Source: Pontibacillus sp. HMF3514 (GTDB lineage Bacteria; Bacillota; Bacilli; Bacillales; BH030062). Taken from it: 64,000 bases of DNA. The translations under genes and the position numbers were made by a program. The notes beneath the pieces are model-generated. The model was not told where the DNA came from and searched no databases. It saw nothing but the letters and a program-made list of their open reading frames with translations. This document shows, one piece after another, positions 22,208-31,552 of the stretch (its first letter is position 1; every line of letters begins with the position of its first letter). The stretch spans positions 1,116,001 through 1,180,000 of the forward strand of contig NZ_CP047393.1 of assembly GCF_009858175.1 (NCBI RefSeq). Reading direction: 5' to 3'.

Positions 22208-23359
22208 ATGACAACGAACGTTCATGGAACTCATCTTGTAAATCGAGAACTAAAAGGTAATGAGAGACAAAAAGCATTGGAAGAGGCTAAGTCATTAAAA
22301 ACACTATCCATTTCAGCTTGGACGATTTCTGACTTAGAATTAATTGGGATTGGCGGCTTTAGTCCTCTTGAAGGTTTTATGACCCAACAAGATTATGAAA
22401 ATGTTGTCCATAATATGAGATTAGAAAATGGGGAGATTTGGAGCATTCCTATCACTCTTCCCGTTTCGGAAGCACACGCTGAGAAATATCAAGTTGGGGA
22501 CGAGATCGCTCTGGTTGGGGAAGATCATGTTATCTATGGAACCATGATTATTAAAGATAAATACACCTATGATCAGGAACTAGAAGCGCTAAATGTTTAT
22601 GGAACAACAGATAAAGAACATGCAGGAGTTCAAAAGGTGTATGAGAAAGGAAATGTATATTTTGGGGGACCAATCACCTTATTAAACCGTCCAAATCATG
22701 GAGAGTTTCAGGATTTTTACTTAGATCCAGCCGAGACACGTCAATTGTTCGCTGATTTAGGATGGGAAACTGTTGTTGGATTCCAGACGCGTAATCCAGT
22801 CCATCGCGCTCATGAATATATTCAAAAAACAGCCCTTGAATCAGTAGATGGATTACTATTAAACCCTCTTGTTGGGGAAACAAAATCCGGAGATATCCCA
22901 GCGGATGTTCGTATGGAAAGCTATCAAACTATACTTAAGCTTTATTACCCGGAAGACAGAACGCGTCTAGTGATTTATCCAGCTGCTATGCGTTATGCGG
23001 GACCTAGAGAGGCCATCCTCCATGCAATTGTAAGAAAAAATTATGGATGTACTCACTTTATTGTAGGTCGTGATCATGCAGGAGTTGGTGATTACTACGG
23101 CACTTATGATGCTCAGAAATTAATTTCACAGTATGAAGAAGAGTTAGGCATTACAATTTTTAAATTTGAGCATGCCTTTTATTGTGAAACATGTGAAAAC
23201 ATGGCGACGTCTAAAACCTGCCCTCATGACAAGGAGCATCATGTCCATTTAAGTGGTACCAAAGTACGTGAGTTGTTAAAAAATGGGGAACGTCCACCTA
23301 AAGAATTTTCTCGACCAGAAGTAGCAGATGTTTTAATCAAAGGGATGCAGGAAGACTAA
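22208..23359 (+). CDS. sat: sulfate adenylyltransferase, 383 aa
   Basis: ATG 22208 follows GGAGGAGGATGAGGG. The protein is the single-chain ATP sulfurylase of Bacillus type. An N-terminal PUA-like domain carries [14 protein letters not shown]. The catalytic domain carries [13 protein letters not shown] (QxRNPxHxxHE, binding ATP), ATRETKS-type loop [14 protein letters not shown], and [19 protein letters not shown] and CPHD near 337-350 form the zinc-like site seen in bacterial forms. It makes adenylylsulfate from sulfate and ATP, the first step of assimilation. It is the first gene of an operon reaching to 33268. Confidence 0.95.
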   Translation: MTTNVHGTHLVNRELKGNERQKALEEAKSLKTLSISAWTISDLELIGIGGFSPLEGFMTQQDYENVVHNMRLENGEIWSIPITLPVSEAHAEKYQVGDEIALVGEDHVIYGTMIIKDKYTYDQELEALNVYGTTDKEHAGVQKVYEKGNVYFGGPITLLNRPNHGEFQDFYLDPAETRQLFADLGWETVVGFQTRNPVHRAHEYIQKTALESVDGLLLNPLVGETKSGDIPADVRMESYQTILKLYYPEDRTRLVIYPAAMRYAGPREAILHAIVRKNYGCTHFIVGRDHAGVGDYYGTYDAQKLISQYEEELGITIFKFEHAFYCETCENMATSKTCPHDKEHHVHLSGTKVRELLKNGERPPKEFSRPEVADVLIKGMQED

Positions 23360-23374
23360 AAAGGATGTTCCGCT

Positions 23375-25150
23375 ATGACCTCTGAAATGATTATCGTAAT
23401 GGTTACTGTTTTACTTATGTTAATCGGGTTACTCTTTGAGATTACCCGTCCTGATTTAATTGTAGTAGGAACTCTCTTTGTATTTATTCTGATGGGGTTT
23501 GTATCACCAGAGCAAGGATTAGCTGGATTCTCTAATCCAGGAATGCTGACCATTGCGTTGTTGTTCATTGTCGCTAAGGTGTTTGAAAATAGTGGTTTGA
23601 TCGAGAGATATATGAAAAGGTTTTTAGAAAAATCCAATACTAGTACAAGTGCATTAGCTCGAATTGTTGTTCCTGTTTCAGGTGTATCAGCGTTCTTAAA
23701 CAATACACCCATAGTCGTTACGTTAACGCCTATAATTCAAAATTGGGCTACTAAGCATAACTTATCTCCATCTAAATTTTTAATTCCTTTATCCTATGCT
23801 GCAATTATGGGTGGAACGGTCACACTTATGGGAACTTCAACAAATCTCGTTATTCATGGCTTACTATTAGACTTTAATACGTCGGGTCTATCCTTTTTCC
23901 AATTAGCCCTTGTTGGTGTGCCTGTCACACTTGTAGGTTTACTGTATTTAATATTTTTTTCTCCTAAACGATTACCGAATCACCCTAGTTTAAAAGCTAG
24001 AATGGACGAAAATACAAAAGACTATTTAAGTGAGCTAATCGTTTTAAGTGACTTTCCCTACATAAATCACTCTGTTGAAGAGGCTGGTTTACGTAATCTT
24101 GAGGGGATATATTTGATCGAAATTATAAGGGGAGCAGAAAAGATATCTCCTGTAACACGAAAGACTGTTTTACAGGAGGGAGACCGACTCATTTTCACAG
24201 GAAAAATGACTACAATGGCTGATTTGCAAAAACGAAAAGGATTGCAATTCGATACAGGTACAGACTTAACGTTGGATGATCTGAAAAACGGTAAAACAAA
24301 ACTACAGGAAATCGTCATCTCTCACCAATCTACTTTAATGGGTAAAACTATTAAAGCGAATCGATTTCGAAACGTATATGATGCAGCTGTTATTGCTGTT
24401 CATCGAAATAATGAACGAGTACAAGGAAAAGTCGGAGATATAGCCCCAAAGGCTGGAGATGTTTTGTTATTAATAGCAGGAGAAGAGTTTGAGAAAAAAA
24501 GCAATGAACAGCATGACTTTTACGTCACTTCGCATATGGATAGCCAACCATTCCATGAAAATGAAACAAAAGGTTGGTGTGCGTTAGCGATTCTAGGAGT
24601 CATGATTTTACTTGTCACACTTCAAGTATTATCGATCTTCAAAGCCATGGCCCTAACAGTAGGTCTTTTCCTAATCACCAACATGATTACGATTAAAGAA
24701 GCTAAATCTGCCCTACAGTTTCAGGTCCTGTTACTTATTGCGAGTGCAATAGGGATAGGAAACGTGATTATCGAGACTGGAACGGCAAAGTGGATTGCCA
24801 ATCAATTCATTAGTCAATTAGAACCTTTAGGTACATTAGCTATTCTTCTTGCCATTTACATTTTAACGAATGTATTTACTGAATTGATTACCAATAATGC
24901 AGCAGCTGTAATTATGTTTCCAATTGCATACGAAGTTGCAAAGGACGCAAATATTGAGCCAATAGGAATGGCAATGATGGTTGCTATGGCTGCTTCAGCT
25001 AGCTTTTTATCCCCAATAGGTTATCAGACTAACCTAATTGTATATGGTCCTGGAGGATATAAATTCAAAGATTACACTCTAACTGGTTTACCATTAACGA
25101 TTATCGCCATGGTTATCACCGTCGGCATCGTTTACTATCAATTTGCATAG
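23375..25150 (+). CDS. SLC13/DASS-type permease with two RCK_C domains, probable sulfate transporter, 591 aa
   Basis: ATG 23375 is 15 bases after the sat stop, behind AAAAGGATG. Membrane helices fill residues 5-195 and 395-590. Between them lie two TrkA_C/RCK_C domains (about 210-290 and 300-380; GLRNLEGIYLIEIIRG and LQEIVISHQSTLMGKTI mark their starts). SAFLNNTPIVVTLTP and the repeat-related ELITNNAAAVIMFP are the SLC13 SNN/NN sodium and substrate loops of the two halves. Placement between sat and cysC makes sulfate the likely substrate. B. subtilis uses CysP, of another family, in the same operon position. Confidence 0.85.
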   Translation: MTSEMIIVMVTVLLMLIGLLFEITRPDLIVVGTLFVFILMGFVSPEQGLAGFSNPGMLTIALLFIVAKVFENSGLIERYMKRFLEKSNTSTSALARIVVPVSGVSAFLNNTPIVVTLTPIIQNWATKHNLSPSKFLIPLSYAAIMGGTVTLMGTSTNLVIHGLLLDFNTSGLSFFQLALVGVPVTLVGLLYLIFFSPKRLPNHPSLKARMDENTKDYLSELIVLSDFPYINHSVEEAGLRNLEGIYLIEIIRGAEKISPVTRKTVLQEGDRLIFTGKMTTMADLQKRKGLQFDTGTDLTLDDLKNGKTKLQEIVISHQSTLMGKTIKANRFRNVYDAAVIAVHRNNERVQGKVGDIAPKAGDVLLLIAGEEFEKKSNEQHDFYVTSHMDSQPFHENETKGWCALAILGVMILLVTLQVLSIFKAMALTVGLFLITNMITIKEAKSALQFQVLLLIASAIGIGNVIIETGTAKWIANQFISQLEPLGTLAILLAIYILTNVFTELITNNAAAVIMFPIAYEVAKDANIEPIGMAMMVAMAASASFLSPIGYQTNLIVYGPGGYKFKDYTLTGLPLTIIAMVITVGIVYYQFA

Positions 25151-25162
25151 GAGGCAAGGTCA

Positions 25163-25765
25163 ATGAAATCTACCAATATAACATGGCATGACTCAGTAGT
25201 TTCGAAAGAAGACCGGCAAACTTTAAATCATCATCAAAGCCCAGTGCTCTGGTTTACTGGATTATCTGGATCTGGGAAATCAACCCTTTCCGTTGAAGTG
25301 GAAAAAGCTTTGCACAAAAGAGGTGTTCATGCCTACCGATTAGACGGAGATAACGTAAGACATGGATTAAATAAAAATTTAGGTTTTAGTCCAGAAGATC
25401 GAACAGAAAACATTCGCCGTATTGGAGAAGTAGCTAAACTGATGAATGATGCTGGATTAATTACATTAACCGCATTTATTTCACCTTATAGAGAGGACCG
25501 TGATCACGTACGCGCTTTATTTAATGAAGGGGAATTTATTGAAGTGTATACCAAGTGTTCACTGGAAGAAGCGGAAAATCGAGACCCTAAAGGCCTTTAT
25601 AAAAAAGCTCGTTCAGGTGAGATAAAAGGATTTACTGGAGTGGATGCTCCTTATGAAGAGCCAAATGAACCGGAAATTATAGTAGAAACGGATAAGCAAT
25701 CATTAGAAGAATCTGTTCAGCAAGTGATGGATCATTTGCATCGTATTGGAGCACTTTCCATTTAG
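25163..25765 (+). CDS. cysC: adenylylsulfate kinase, 200 aa
   Basis: ATG 25163 follows GGAGGCAAGGTC, 12 bases after the permease stop. The Walker A motif GLSGSGKST is near residues 33-41. [35 protein letters not shown] is the APS-binding region with the DGDN motif. ISPYREDRD holds the phosphoserine-type Ser of the family. [11 protein letters not shown] near 155 is the lid. It phosphorylates APS to PAPS. Length is normal. Confidence 0.95.
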   Translation: MKSTNITWHDSVVSKEDRQTLNHHQSPVLWFTGLSGSGKSTLSVEVEKALHKRGVHAYRLDGDNVRHGLNKNLGFSPEDRTENIRRIGEVAKLMNDAGLITLTAFISPYREDRDHVRALFNEGEFIEVYTKCSLEEAENRDPKGLYKKARSGEIKGFTGVDAPYEEPNEPEIIVETDKQSLEESVQQVMDHLHRIGALSI

Positions 25766-25823
25766 TGGAGGAGGTCAGGCTACAGTTTCATGGCCAACTA
25801 TATCATTTTGTAGGGAGGCAACC

Positions 25824-26543
25824 ATGAAAAATAATTTATTGTTATATGAGAATTTTACAGGTGATCCATTTGAAGAATTTCAACCTGAGGATGAAACGAA
25901 AGGTGCCGCACAGGTACTAGAATGGGCGTATAATACGTATGGTTCATCCCTTGTGTATGCCTGCAGTTTCGGTGCTGAAGGTATTGTATTGATTGACTTA
26001 ATATCTAAAATAAAGAAAGATGCAAAAGTCGTATTCTTAGATACAGGTATCCATTTTCAAGAAACTTACGACCTTATAAATAAAGTGAAAGATAGGTATC
26101 CAGAGCTTGATATTGAGATGAAGAAGCCTGAACTCACTTTAGAGGAACAGTCTGAGCAATATGGATCGGCTCTTTGGAATAGAAACCCTGACCAATGCTG
26201 CTATATACGAAAGATCAAACCACTAGAAGATGCACTTGATGGTGCCACAGCTTGGCTGTCAGGATTGAGGAGAGAACAGTCTCCAAGTCGTGCTAATACC
26301 AATTTTGTTAATAAGGATGATCGATTTCAGTCTATTAAGGTATGTCCACTAATTCACTGGACATGGGAAAACGTATGGGATTATATCCGAGTAAACAACT
26401 TGGATTACAACGAATTGCATGATCAAGACTATCCAAGTATAGGTTGCATTCCTTGCACATTTAAAGCTGAGGGAGATAACCGTTCAGGGAGATGGAAAGG
26501 ATTGAACAAAACAGAGTGTGGCCTTCATACGCCTGGTAATTAA
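25824..26543 (+). CDS. cysH: phosphoadenylyl/adenylyl-sulfate reductase, 239 aa
   Basis: ATG 25824 follows TAGGGAGGC; an upstream in-frame ATG at 25746 would overlap cysC without a ribosome site. YACSFGAEGIVLIDLI is the PP-loop, FLDTGIHFQETY the next conserved strand. DQCCYIRKIKPL and SIGCIPCTF supply the CC...CxxC cysteines that bind a [4Fe-4S] cluster, marking the assimilatory APS/PAPS reductase of Bacillus rather than the cluster-free E. coli type. ECGLH at the end carries the catalytic Cys. It makes sulfite. Confidence 0.93.
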   Translation: MKNNLLLYENFTGDPFEEFQPEDETKGAAQVLEWAYNTYGSSLVYACSFGAEGIVLIDLISKIKKDAKVVFLDTGIHFQETYDLINKVKDRYPELDIEMKKPELTLEEQSEQYGSALWNRNPDQCCYIRKIKPLEDALDGATAWLSGLRREQSPSRANTNFVNKDDRFQSIKVCPLIHWTWENVWDYIRVNNLDYNELHDQDYPSIGCIPCTFKAEGDNRSGRWKGLNKTECGLHTPGN

Positions 26544-26612
26544 GAAAAGCGCAAGCGCCCGGGTAGAAACGTATAGCTTGGCGCTGGAGCTAGACATCGA
26601 TAAGCTGAAGAA
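26543..26612 (+). repeat. dispersed GC-rich repeat (AAGCGCAAGCGCCC...GGCGCTGGAGCTAGAC)
   Basis: The text GAAAAGCGCAAGCGCCCGGG, then GCTTGGCGCTGGAGCTAGAC, fills the gap between cysH and cobA. The two halves are complementary (GCGC...CCC / GG...GCGC). Such short interspersed repeats recur in Bacillaceae genomes. Here it lies inside the operon, so it is transcribed and could form an mRNA hairpin between two genes. Confidence 0.6.
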
Positions 26613-26649
26613 CTTTCATGAGCAGAATGTAAGAAGGGAGAGGAAGCGA

Positions 26650-27417
26650 ATGACAAAAGTGTACATTGTAGGTGCAGGGCCAGGCGATAGTGAGTTGATT
26701 ACCGTAAAAGGTTTGAAGGCTATTCAACATTCAGATGTCATTCTTTACGATCGTCTCGTAAATGAAGAATTACTGCACGAAGCCGGTCCTGAAACAGAAT
26801 TCATTTATTGTGGCAAAGCTCCAGATAATCATTCTATGACACAGTCAACCATTAACGGATTTCTATGTAAGTTTGCATTACAAGGAAAAACCGTTACTCG
26901 ATTAAAGGGAGGAGACCCATTTGTGTTTGGTCGAGGTGGAGAAGAAGCAGAAGAGTTAGCCAAAAAGAATATTCCTTTTGAAATCGTTCCTGGCATCTCC
27001 TCTGGAATAGCCGCACCTGCCTATGCAGGTATTCCTGTTACCCACCGAAATTATAGTTCATCAGTTGCTTTTATTTCAGGGGTAAGTAAGCTCGATAAAG
27101 ATGGAGAAGAGTATTGGAAGCATGTCGTAAAAAGTATGGATACCATTTGTATTTATATGGGTGTGAAAAAGCTACCGGAAATTTGTGATCGACTGATTCG
27201 CTTTGGTCGAGATCCTCATACCCCTATTGCGCTTGTCCATGCTGGAACAACAAAAGAACAAAAGACAGTGACAGGGACCTTAATAAATATCACAAACAAG
27301 GCAAGAGATATTCAAAATCCCTCAATGATCGTAATTGGAGAAGTTGTTCGATTTAGAGAATCTATACAATGGTTTGAACAACTAAACGGAAATGAAGAAG
27401 AGAAAATTCCCGTTTAA
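26650..27417 (+). CDS. cobA: uroporphyrinogen-III C-methyltransferase, 255 aa
   Basis: ATG 26650 follows AAGGGAGAGGAAGCG. VYIVGAGPGDSELITVKG is the SAM-binding start. YDRLV, VTRLKGGDPFVFGRGGEEAEEL and VPGISSGIAAPAYAGIPVTHR are the standard SUMT motifs; GTTKEQKTVTGTL and SMIVIGEVV complete the C-terminus. It methylates uroporphyrinogen III twice to precorrin-2, the entry to siroheme. Called SumT/YlnD in B. subtilis, in the same operon setting. Confidence 0.94.
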   Translation: MTKVYIVGAGPGDSELITVKGLKAIQHSDVILYDRLVNEELLHEAGPETEFIYCGKAPDNHSMTQSTINGFLCKFALQGKTVTRLKGGDPFVFGRGGEEAEELAKKNIPFEIVPGISSGIAAPAYAGIPVTHRNYSSSVAFISGVSKLDKDGEEYWKHVVKSMDTICIYMGVKKLPEICDRLIRFGRDPHTPIALVHAGTTKEQKTVTGTLINITNKARDIQNPSMIVIGEVVRFRESIQWFEQLNGNEEEKIPV

Positions 27418-27447
27418 CAAGTGGTGGGATAAAGGAGTGTGTAAGAG

Positions 27448-28254
27448 ATGCAGGGAGTATTATATGTCAGTCATGGAAGTCGGGTAAAGGAAGCAACAAA
27501 TGAAGCGATTTCTTGCATCCGTGCAGCCCATCAACATGTAGGTACTTCTTTATGGGAAATCTGTTTCTTAGAACTTACTGACCCCACTGTTCAGCAAGGA
27601 ATTGAACGATTGGTCCAACAGGGGTCTACTTCCATAACCATTGTCCCTGTGTTGTTGTTAAGTGCAGGTCATTATTTTAAAGATCTCCCCCACGAAGTTG
27701 AAGGATTAAAGAATCAATATCCTAACGTTATCTTTAGGTATGCAAAGCCACTGGGTGTTCAAGATCGAATTATAGACGTACTAGTCGAGCGGATAGAAGA
27801 AGTTCGGACTCAACCTAAAACGAATATAGATATTTTGCTCGTTGGAAGAGGGAGTCGCTATCCAGAAACAAAACGTGATATTGAAACCATCGCTCAAAAG
27901 CTAAAACAGAAACTGAACGGAGCTGAAATAGAGGTTTCCTATCTAGCTGCGGCTTCCCCAACTTTTGAGGAAGGTTTATCAACTACACGAACGAAACAAG
28001 GAGCCCAATCGATTGTCGTCCCTTACCTTTGGTTTACCGGTAAGTTAATTGGTTCAATGCAGAAAAAAATAAACGATCTTAGAGAAAATAATGAGGATAT
28101 CCTACTCTGTGATTATTTAAACAATCATCCCAATATGGTTCGAGCCCTATCTGATAGGGTGAATGAAGTTTTAAAAAACACAGCTGAGGATTCTTCTGAT
28201 GTTAGCACCAAAAAAGGTGGCGGTTATGTTGAGTACTATCCCTATAATGGTTGA
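27448..28254 (+). CDS. sirB: sirohydrochlorin ferrochelatase, 268 aa
   Basis: ATG 27448 follows AAAGGAGTGTGTAAGAG. GVLYVSHGSRVKEAT at the start holds the metal-binding His (residue about 9), and VPVLLLSAGHYFKDLP the second (His about 75). ILLVGRGSRYPETKRDIE begins the second CbiX-like half, in which the His of SHGSR is replaced by Arg. That two-half, one-site arrangement is normal for SirB. It inserts iron to make siroheme. The end overlaps sirC. Confidence 0.93.
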   Translation: MQGVLYVSHGSRVKEATNEAISCIRAAHQHVGTSLWEICFLELTDPTVQQGIERLVQQGSTSITIVPVLLLSAGHYFKDLPHEVEGLKNQYPNVIFRYAKPLGVQDRIIDVLVERIEEVRTQPKTNIDILLVGRGSRYPETKRDIETIAQKLKQKLNGAEIEVSYLAAASPTFEEGLSTTRTKQGAQSIVVPYLWFTGKLIGSMQKKINDLRENNEDILLCDYLNNHPNMVRALSDRVNEVLKNTAEDSSDVSTKKGGGYVEYYPYNG

Positions 28255-28870
28255 TTTAAAAGGGAAAGACGCCGTCATTATTGGTGGTGGAAATGTAGCT
28301 TATAAAAGGGCAAAGCTATTATATAAAAGCGAAGCTCGAGTAACCATTGTAAGTCCTGATCTATCAAATCCATTAAAAGATATGTGGCAACGATCTGAAG
28401 TGAAGTGGAAACCGAAAACGTTTGAACCAGAGGATGTACAAAGCTCCTATATGGTCGTCATTGCTACAAATGATCCTGAAGTAAACGAGCAAGTACTTCA
28501 TTCAGCAAATCAGGTTCCTTTCGTTAATGTTGCTAGCAATGCAGAGAGAGGAAACGTTCAATTTGCCAATTATATATCACGCGGAAAATTGACCATTGCG
28601 ATATCTACCAACGGTGCGAGTCCCAAGTTATCTACCAAAATAAAAAAAGATTTAGAAAAACAATATGATAAAAGATACGAGGAGTATGTAGATTTTTTGT
28701 ATGAATGCCGGCAACGGGTTAAGCATGCTTCTATTTCAAAAGAAAAACAAAACGACATTCTTTCTACAGTTTTAAGTGAAGTTTATTTTGATAAGGCAGA
28801 ACAAGACAAATTTAAAGATTGGTTGGAGCTTACACTGGAAGGAGAGCCAAAGGATGAAGGGGCTGAATAA
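28226..28870 (+). CDS. sirC: precorrin-2 dehydrogenase, 214 aa
   Basis: ATG 28226 has AAGGTGG 6 bases upstream and overlaps sirB by 29 bases in another frame. IMVDLKGKDAVIIGGGNVAYKRAKLLY is the NAD-binding Rossmann start; VVIATNDPEVN and VNVASNAERGNVQFANYISRGKLTIAISTNGASP are the CysG/Met8 family core. Only the dehydrogenase part is present, as in B. subtilis SirC, so chelation is left to SirB. It oxidises precorrin-2 to sirohydrochlorin. Confidence 0.93.
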   Translation: MLSTIPIMVDLKGKDAVIIGGGNVAYKRAKLLYKSEARVTIVSPDLSNPLKDMWQRSEVKWKPKTFEPEDVQSSYMVVIATNDPEVNEQVLHSANQVPFVNVASNAERGNVQFANYISRGKLTIAISTNGASPKLSTKIKKDLEKQYDKRYEEYVDFLYECRQRVKHASISKEKQNDILSTVLSEVYFDKAEQDKFKDWLELTLEGEPKDEGAE

Positions 28871-29660
28871 TAAACGTATTGCCGTAGCTGCTAGTCGAAA
28901 AGCAGATGCTATTTCTACTCTCGTTGAAAAGAAGGGTGGGGAAGCCATTCATTACCCAATACAAGGTGAAATGGAACTCAATGAACAAACAAGTTTTCAG
29001 AATGTAAGAGATTTAATCGAGCAACCATTTGAGTGGGTTGTTTTGACTACAGGTATTGGTGCGAAAACACTCACTCAAGCGGCATCAAATAACGATTTAC
29101 ATGACACCTTCTTGGAGAAGTTGAAGCAAACGAATATTGCGGTTAGAGGCAGTAAAACGATGAGCTGGCTTAAGGAAAAAGAATTAGCCCCTACGATCAT
29201 TACTGAAGACGGTACAATGGAAACCTTACTTCATGATTTACAAAGTAGGAAATCACCTGAGTCTTATAATCGATTATTTCTTCAAGCCTATAATCAGGAT
29301 GATGCAGAATGGAAGGATGCTTTAGAAGCTCTAGGATTTACGGTATATCTTTCACAGCCGTATGCCTTTAAACGTCCAAATGAACAAGTAACAAGGGACT
29401 TAAACCAAGAAATCATCAAGCAATCTATTGATGCTGTCCTATTTACGAGTAAAACACAAGTTCAAAATTTATTTGAAAATCAAGTAGATCTTCAACTTGT
29501 CCACTCATTTAATGATCAGGTATTAGCCGTAGCTGTTGGGAAAGTGACAGCAAAAGAGCTAGAAAAACAAGGAATTGCGCAAGTCCTTCAGCCTGAAACC
29601 CAAAAAATGGGGGCTATGGTGGTGGAATTGGATTATTACTATCGTCAAAAACATAAATAA
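28854..29660 (+). CDS. uroporphyrinogen-III synthase-like protein, 268 aa
   Basis: ATG 28854 follows GGAGAGCCAAAGG and overlaps sirC by 17 bases. The two-domain HemD layout is visible: KRIAVAASRKADAISTLVEKKGGEAIHYP, FEWVVLTTGIGAKTLTQA at the hinge, then RLFLQAYNQDDAEWKDALEALGFTVYLSQPYAF and IDAVLFTSKTQVQNLFE, ending in VLAVAVGKVTAKELEKQGI. HemD sequences vary much, so this is a fold-level call. In this operon it would raise the supply of uroporphyrinogen III for siroheme. A housekeeping hemD is expected elsewhere. Confidence 0.8.
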   Translation: MKGLNNKRIAVAASRKADAISTLVEKKGGEAIHYPIQGEMELNEQTSFQNVRDLIEQPFEWVVLTTGIGAKTLTQAASNNDLHDTFLEKLKQTNIAVRGSKTMSWLKEKELAPTIITEDGTMETLLHDLQSRKSPESYNRLFLQAYNQDDAEWKDALEALGFTVYLSQPYAFKRPNEQVTRDLNQEIIKQSIDAVLFTSKTQVQNLFENQVDLQLVHSFNDQVLAVAVGKVTAKELEKQGIAQVLQPETQKMGAMVVELDYYYRQKHK

Positions 29661-29698
29661 CACAAATTACTTTTGCTGATTTTACGGAGGTGAACGTA

Positions 29699-31528
29699 TT
29701 GCAGTTCCAGGTTATGAACAGCCCATTTAATGAAGAACAAGCAGAACTTTTAAATCGTCTATTATCAACTCTTACTGAGAGTCAAAAAATCTGGTTAAGC
29801 GGATATTTGGCGGCCCCTTCCTCAACTGCTACAGCTACTGTTGAAAAGGAAGCCTCACCAGAAAGTACTACTGATATAGCCGCTCCTATAAACACACGTG
29901 AGGTTACCATTCTATATGGATCTCATACGGGGAATTGTCAGGAGCTTGCTGAAAATCTATCTCAGAAACTTAAACAACAAGATTTCGATGTTACGCTTTC
30001 TTCCTTAGATGATTTTAAACCAAAAGCCATAAAAAAAGTACAAGATTTGCTTATATTAACAAGCACTCACGGTGATGGGGACCCGCCCGACAATGCGATG
30101 TCTTTCTATGAGTTTCTGTTTAGTAAGCGTGCTCCTAAACTAGACGGTGTTCGATTTTCCATTCTAGCTTTAGGTGACAGTTCTTATGAATTCTTCTGCC
30201 AAACAGGTAAAGATTTTGATAAGCGGCTAGAAGAATTAGGTGCTGAACGCATTCATCCTAGAATTGATTGTGATGTGGATTATGAAGAGCCTGCAGATGA
30301 ATGGTTCACAGGTGTTATCAATCAATTAAATGAACAAAAGTCAGGACAACAAAGTAATACAGACTCAACTGGAGACCTTCAAGAACAGGCTGCACTTCAA
30401 ACAGAGTTTTCAAAGAGCAACCCTTTTGAAGCGGAAATTCTGGAAAATATAGACCTTAATGGGCGTGGTTCAAACAAAGAAACCCGTCACATTGAATTAG
30501 ATTTAGAAGGGTCGAATTTGGATTATGAACCAGGAGATAGTCTAGGTGTTTTCCCTGAAAACGATTCAAGTTTGGTAGATACATTGATTGAAGAGATGCA
30601 ATGGGATCCTCAAGAGAATGTAGCAGTCAACAAACAAGGGGAGTATAGACCTCTTCGTGAAGCTCTTACCTCTTATTTTGAAATCACAAATGTAACCAAG
30701 CCATTACTTGAAAAGGTGACACAATTTACGAATAATGAAAAACTTACGCAACTTATAAATGGGGATCAAGAAGAGCTTAAATCTTATATTCATGGAAGAG
30801 ATTTAATTGACTTGGTTCGTGATTTTGGACCATTTCAAGTGTCAGCACAAGAATTCACTGGAATTCTACGAAAAATTCCGTATCGACTCTATTCGATTGC
30901 GAGTAGCTCAAGGGCAAACCCAGACGAAGTTCATCTGACTATAGGGGCCTTACGCTATAACGCTAACGGTCGTGATCGTTCCGGGGTCTGCTCAGTACAA
31001 TGTGCCGAAAGGACAGAAATAGGAGATACACTCCCGATTTTCGTACAACGTAATCCTAACTTTAAGCTACCTGAAAATCCTGATACTCCTATTATCATGA
31101 TTGGAGCAGGCACAGGAATAGCCCCATATCGAGCATTCTTGCAAGAACGTGAAGATATAGAAGCAACGGGAAAGTCCTGGCTGTTTTTCGGAGAACAATA
31201 TTTTACTTCAGATTTTCTGTATCAAGTTGAATGGCAAAGAATGCTTAAGGAAGGCAATTTAACAAAGATGGATGTTGCTTTTTCTCGCGATAATACAGAA
31301 AAAGTATATGTGCAGCATCGCATGCTAGAAAAGAGCGATGAACTGTATCAGTGGATTATAAATGGTGCTCATGTATATGTATGTGGGGATGAAAAGTACA
31401 TGGCGAAAGATGTTCATGCTGCGTTACTAACGATTTTTGAACAAGAAGGAAACATGACGTCAGAAGAAGCTGAGGAATTTCTTTCTGAATTACGAAAAAC
31501 GAAACGATATCAAAGAGACGTTTATTAA
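29699..31528 (+). CDS. cysJ: assimilatory sulfite reductase (NADPH) flavoprotein subunit, 609 aa
   Basis: TTG 29699 has GGAGGTG upstream; starting there gives M-QFQVMNSPFNEEQAELLNRLL, matching CysJ starts. Residues about 65-210 are a flavodoxin domain (ILYGSHTGNCQELAENL, STHGDGDPPDNAMSFYEFL, LALGDSSYEFF). Residues 235-609 are the FAD/NADPH reductase: YEPGDSLGVFPEN, RLYSIASSS (FAD), GVCSVQCAER, MIGAGTGIAPYRAFLQER (NADPH), and a final RYQRDVY. It passes electrons from NADPH to CysI. Only 24 bases separate it from cysI. Confidence 0.95.
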   Translation: MQFQVMNSPFNEEQAELLNRLLSTLTESQKIWLSGYLAAPSSTATATVEKEASPESTTDIAAPINTREVTILYGSHTGNCQELAENLSQKLKQQDFDVTLSSLDDFKPKAIKKVQDLLILTSTHGDGDPPDNAMSFYEFLFSKRAPKLDGVRFSILALGDSSYEFFCQTGKDFDKRLEELGAERIHPRIDCDVDYEEPADEWFTGVINQLNEQKSGQQSNTDSTGDLQEQAALQTEFSKSNPFEAEILENIDLNGRGSNKETRHIELDLEGSNLDYEPGDSLGVFPENDSSLVDTLIEEMQWDPQENVAVNKQGEYRPLREALTSYFEITNVTKPLLEKVTQFTNNEKLTQLINGDQEELKSYIHGRDLIDLVRDFGPFQVSAQEFTGILRKIPYRLYSIASSSRANPDEVHLTIGALRYNANGRDRSGVCSVQCAERTEIGDTLPIFVQRNPNFKLPENPDTPIIMIGAGTGIAPYRAFLQEREDIEATGKSWLFFGEQYFTSDFLYQVEWQRMLKEGNLTKMDVAFSRDNTEKVYVQHRMLEKSDELYQWIINGAHVYVCGDEKYMAKDVHAALLTIFEQEGNMTSEEAEEFLSELRKTKRYQRDVY

Positions 31529-31552
31529 TGAATGATAAAGGAGAGTTCGGAG

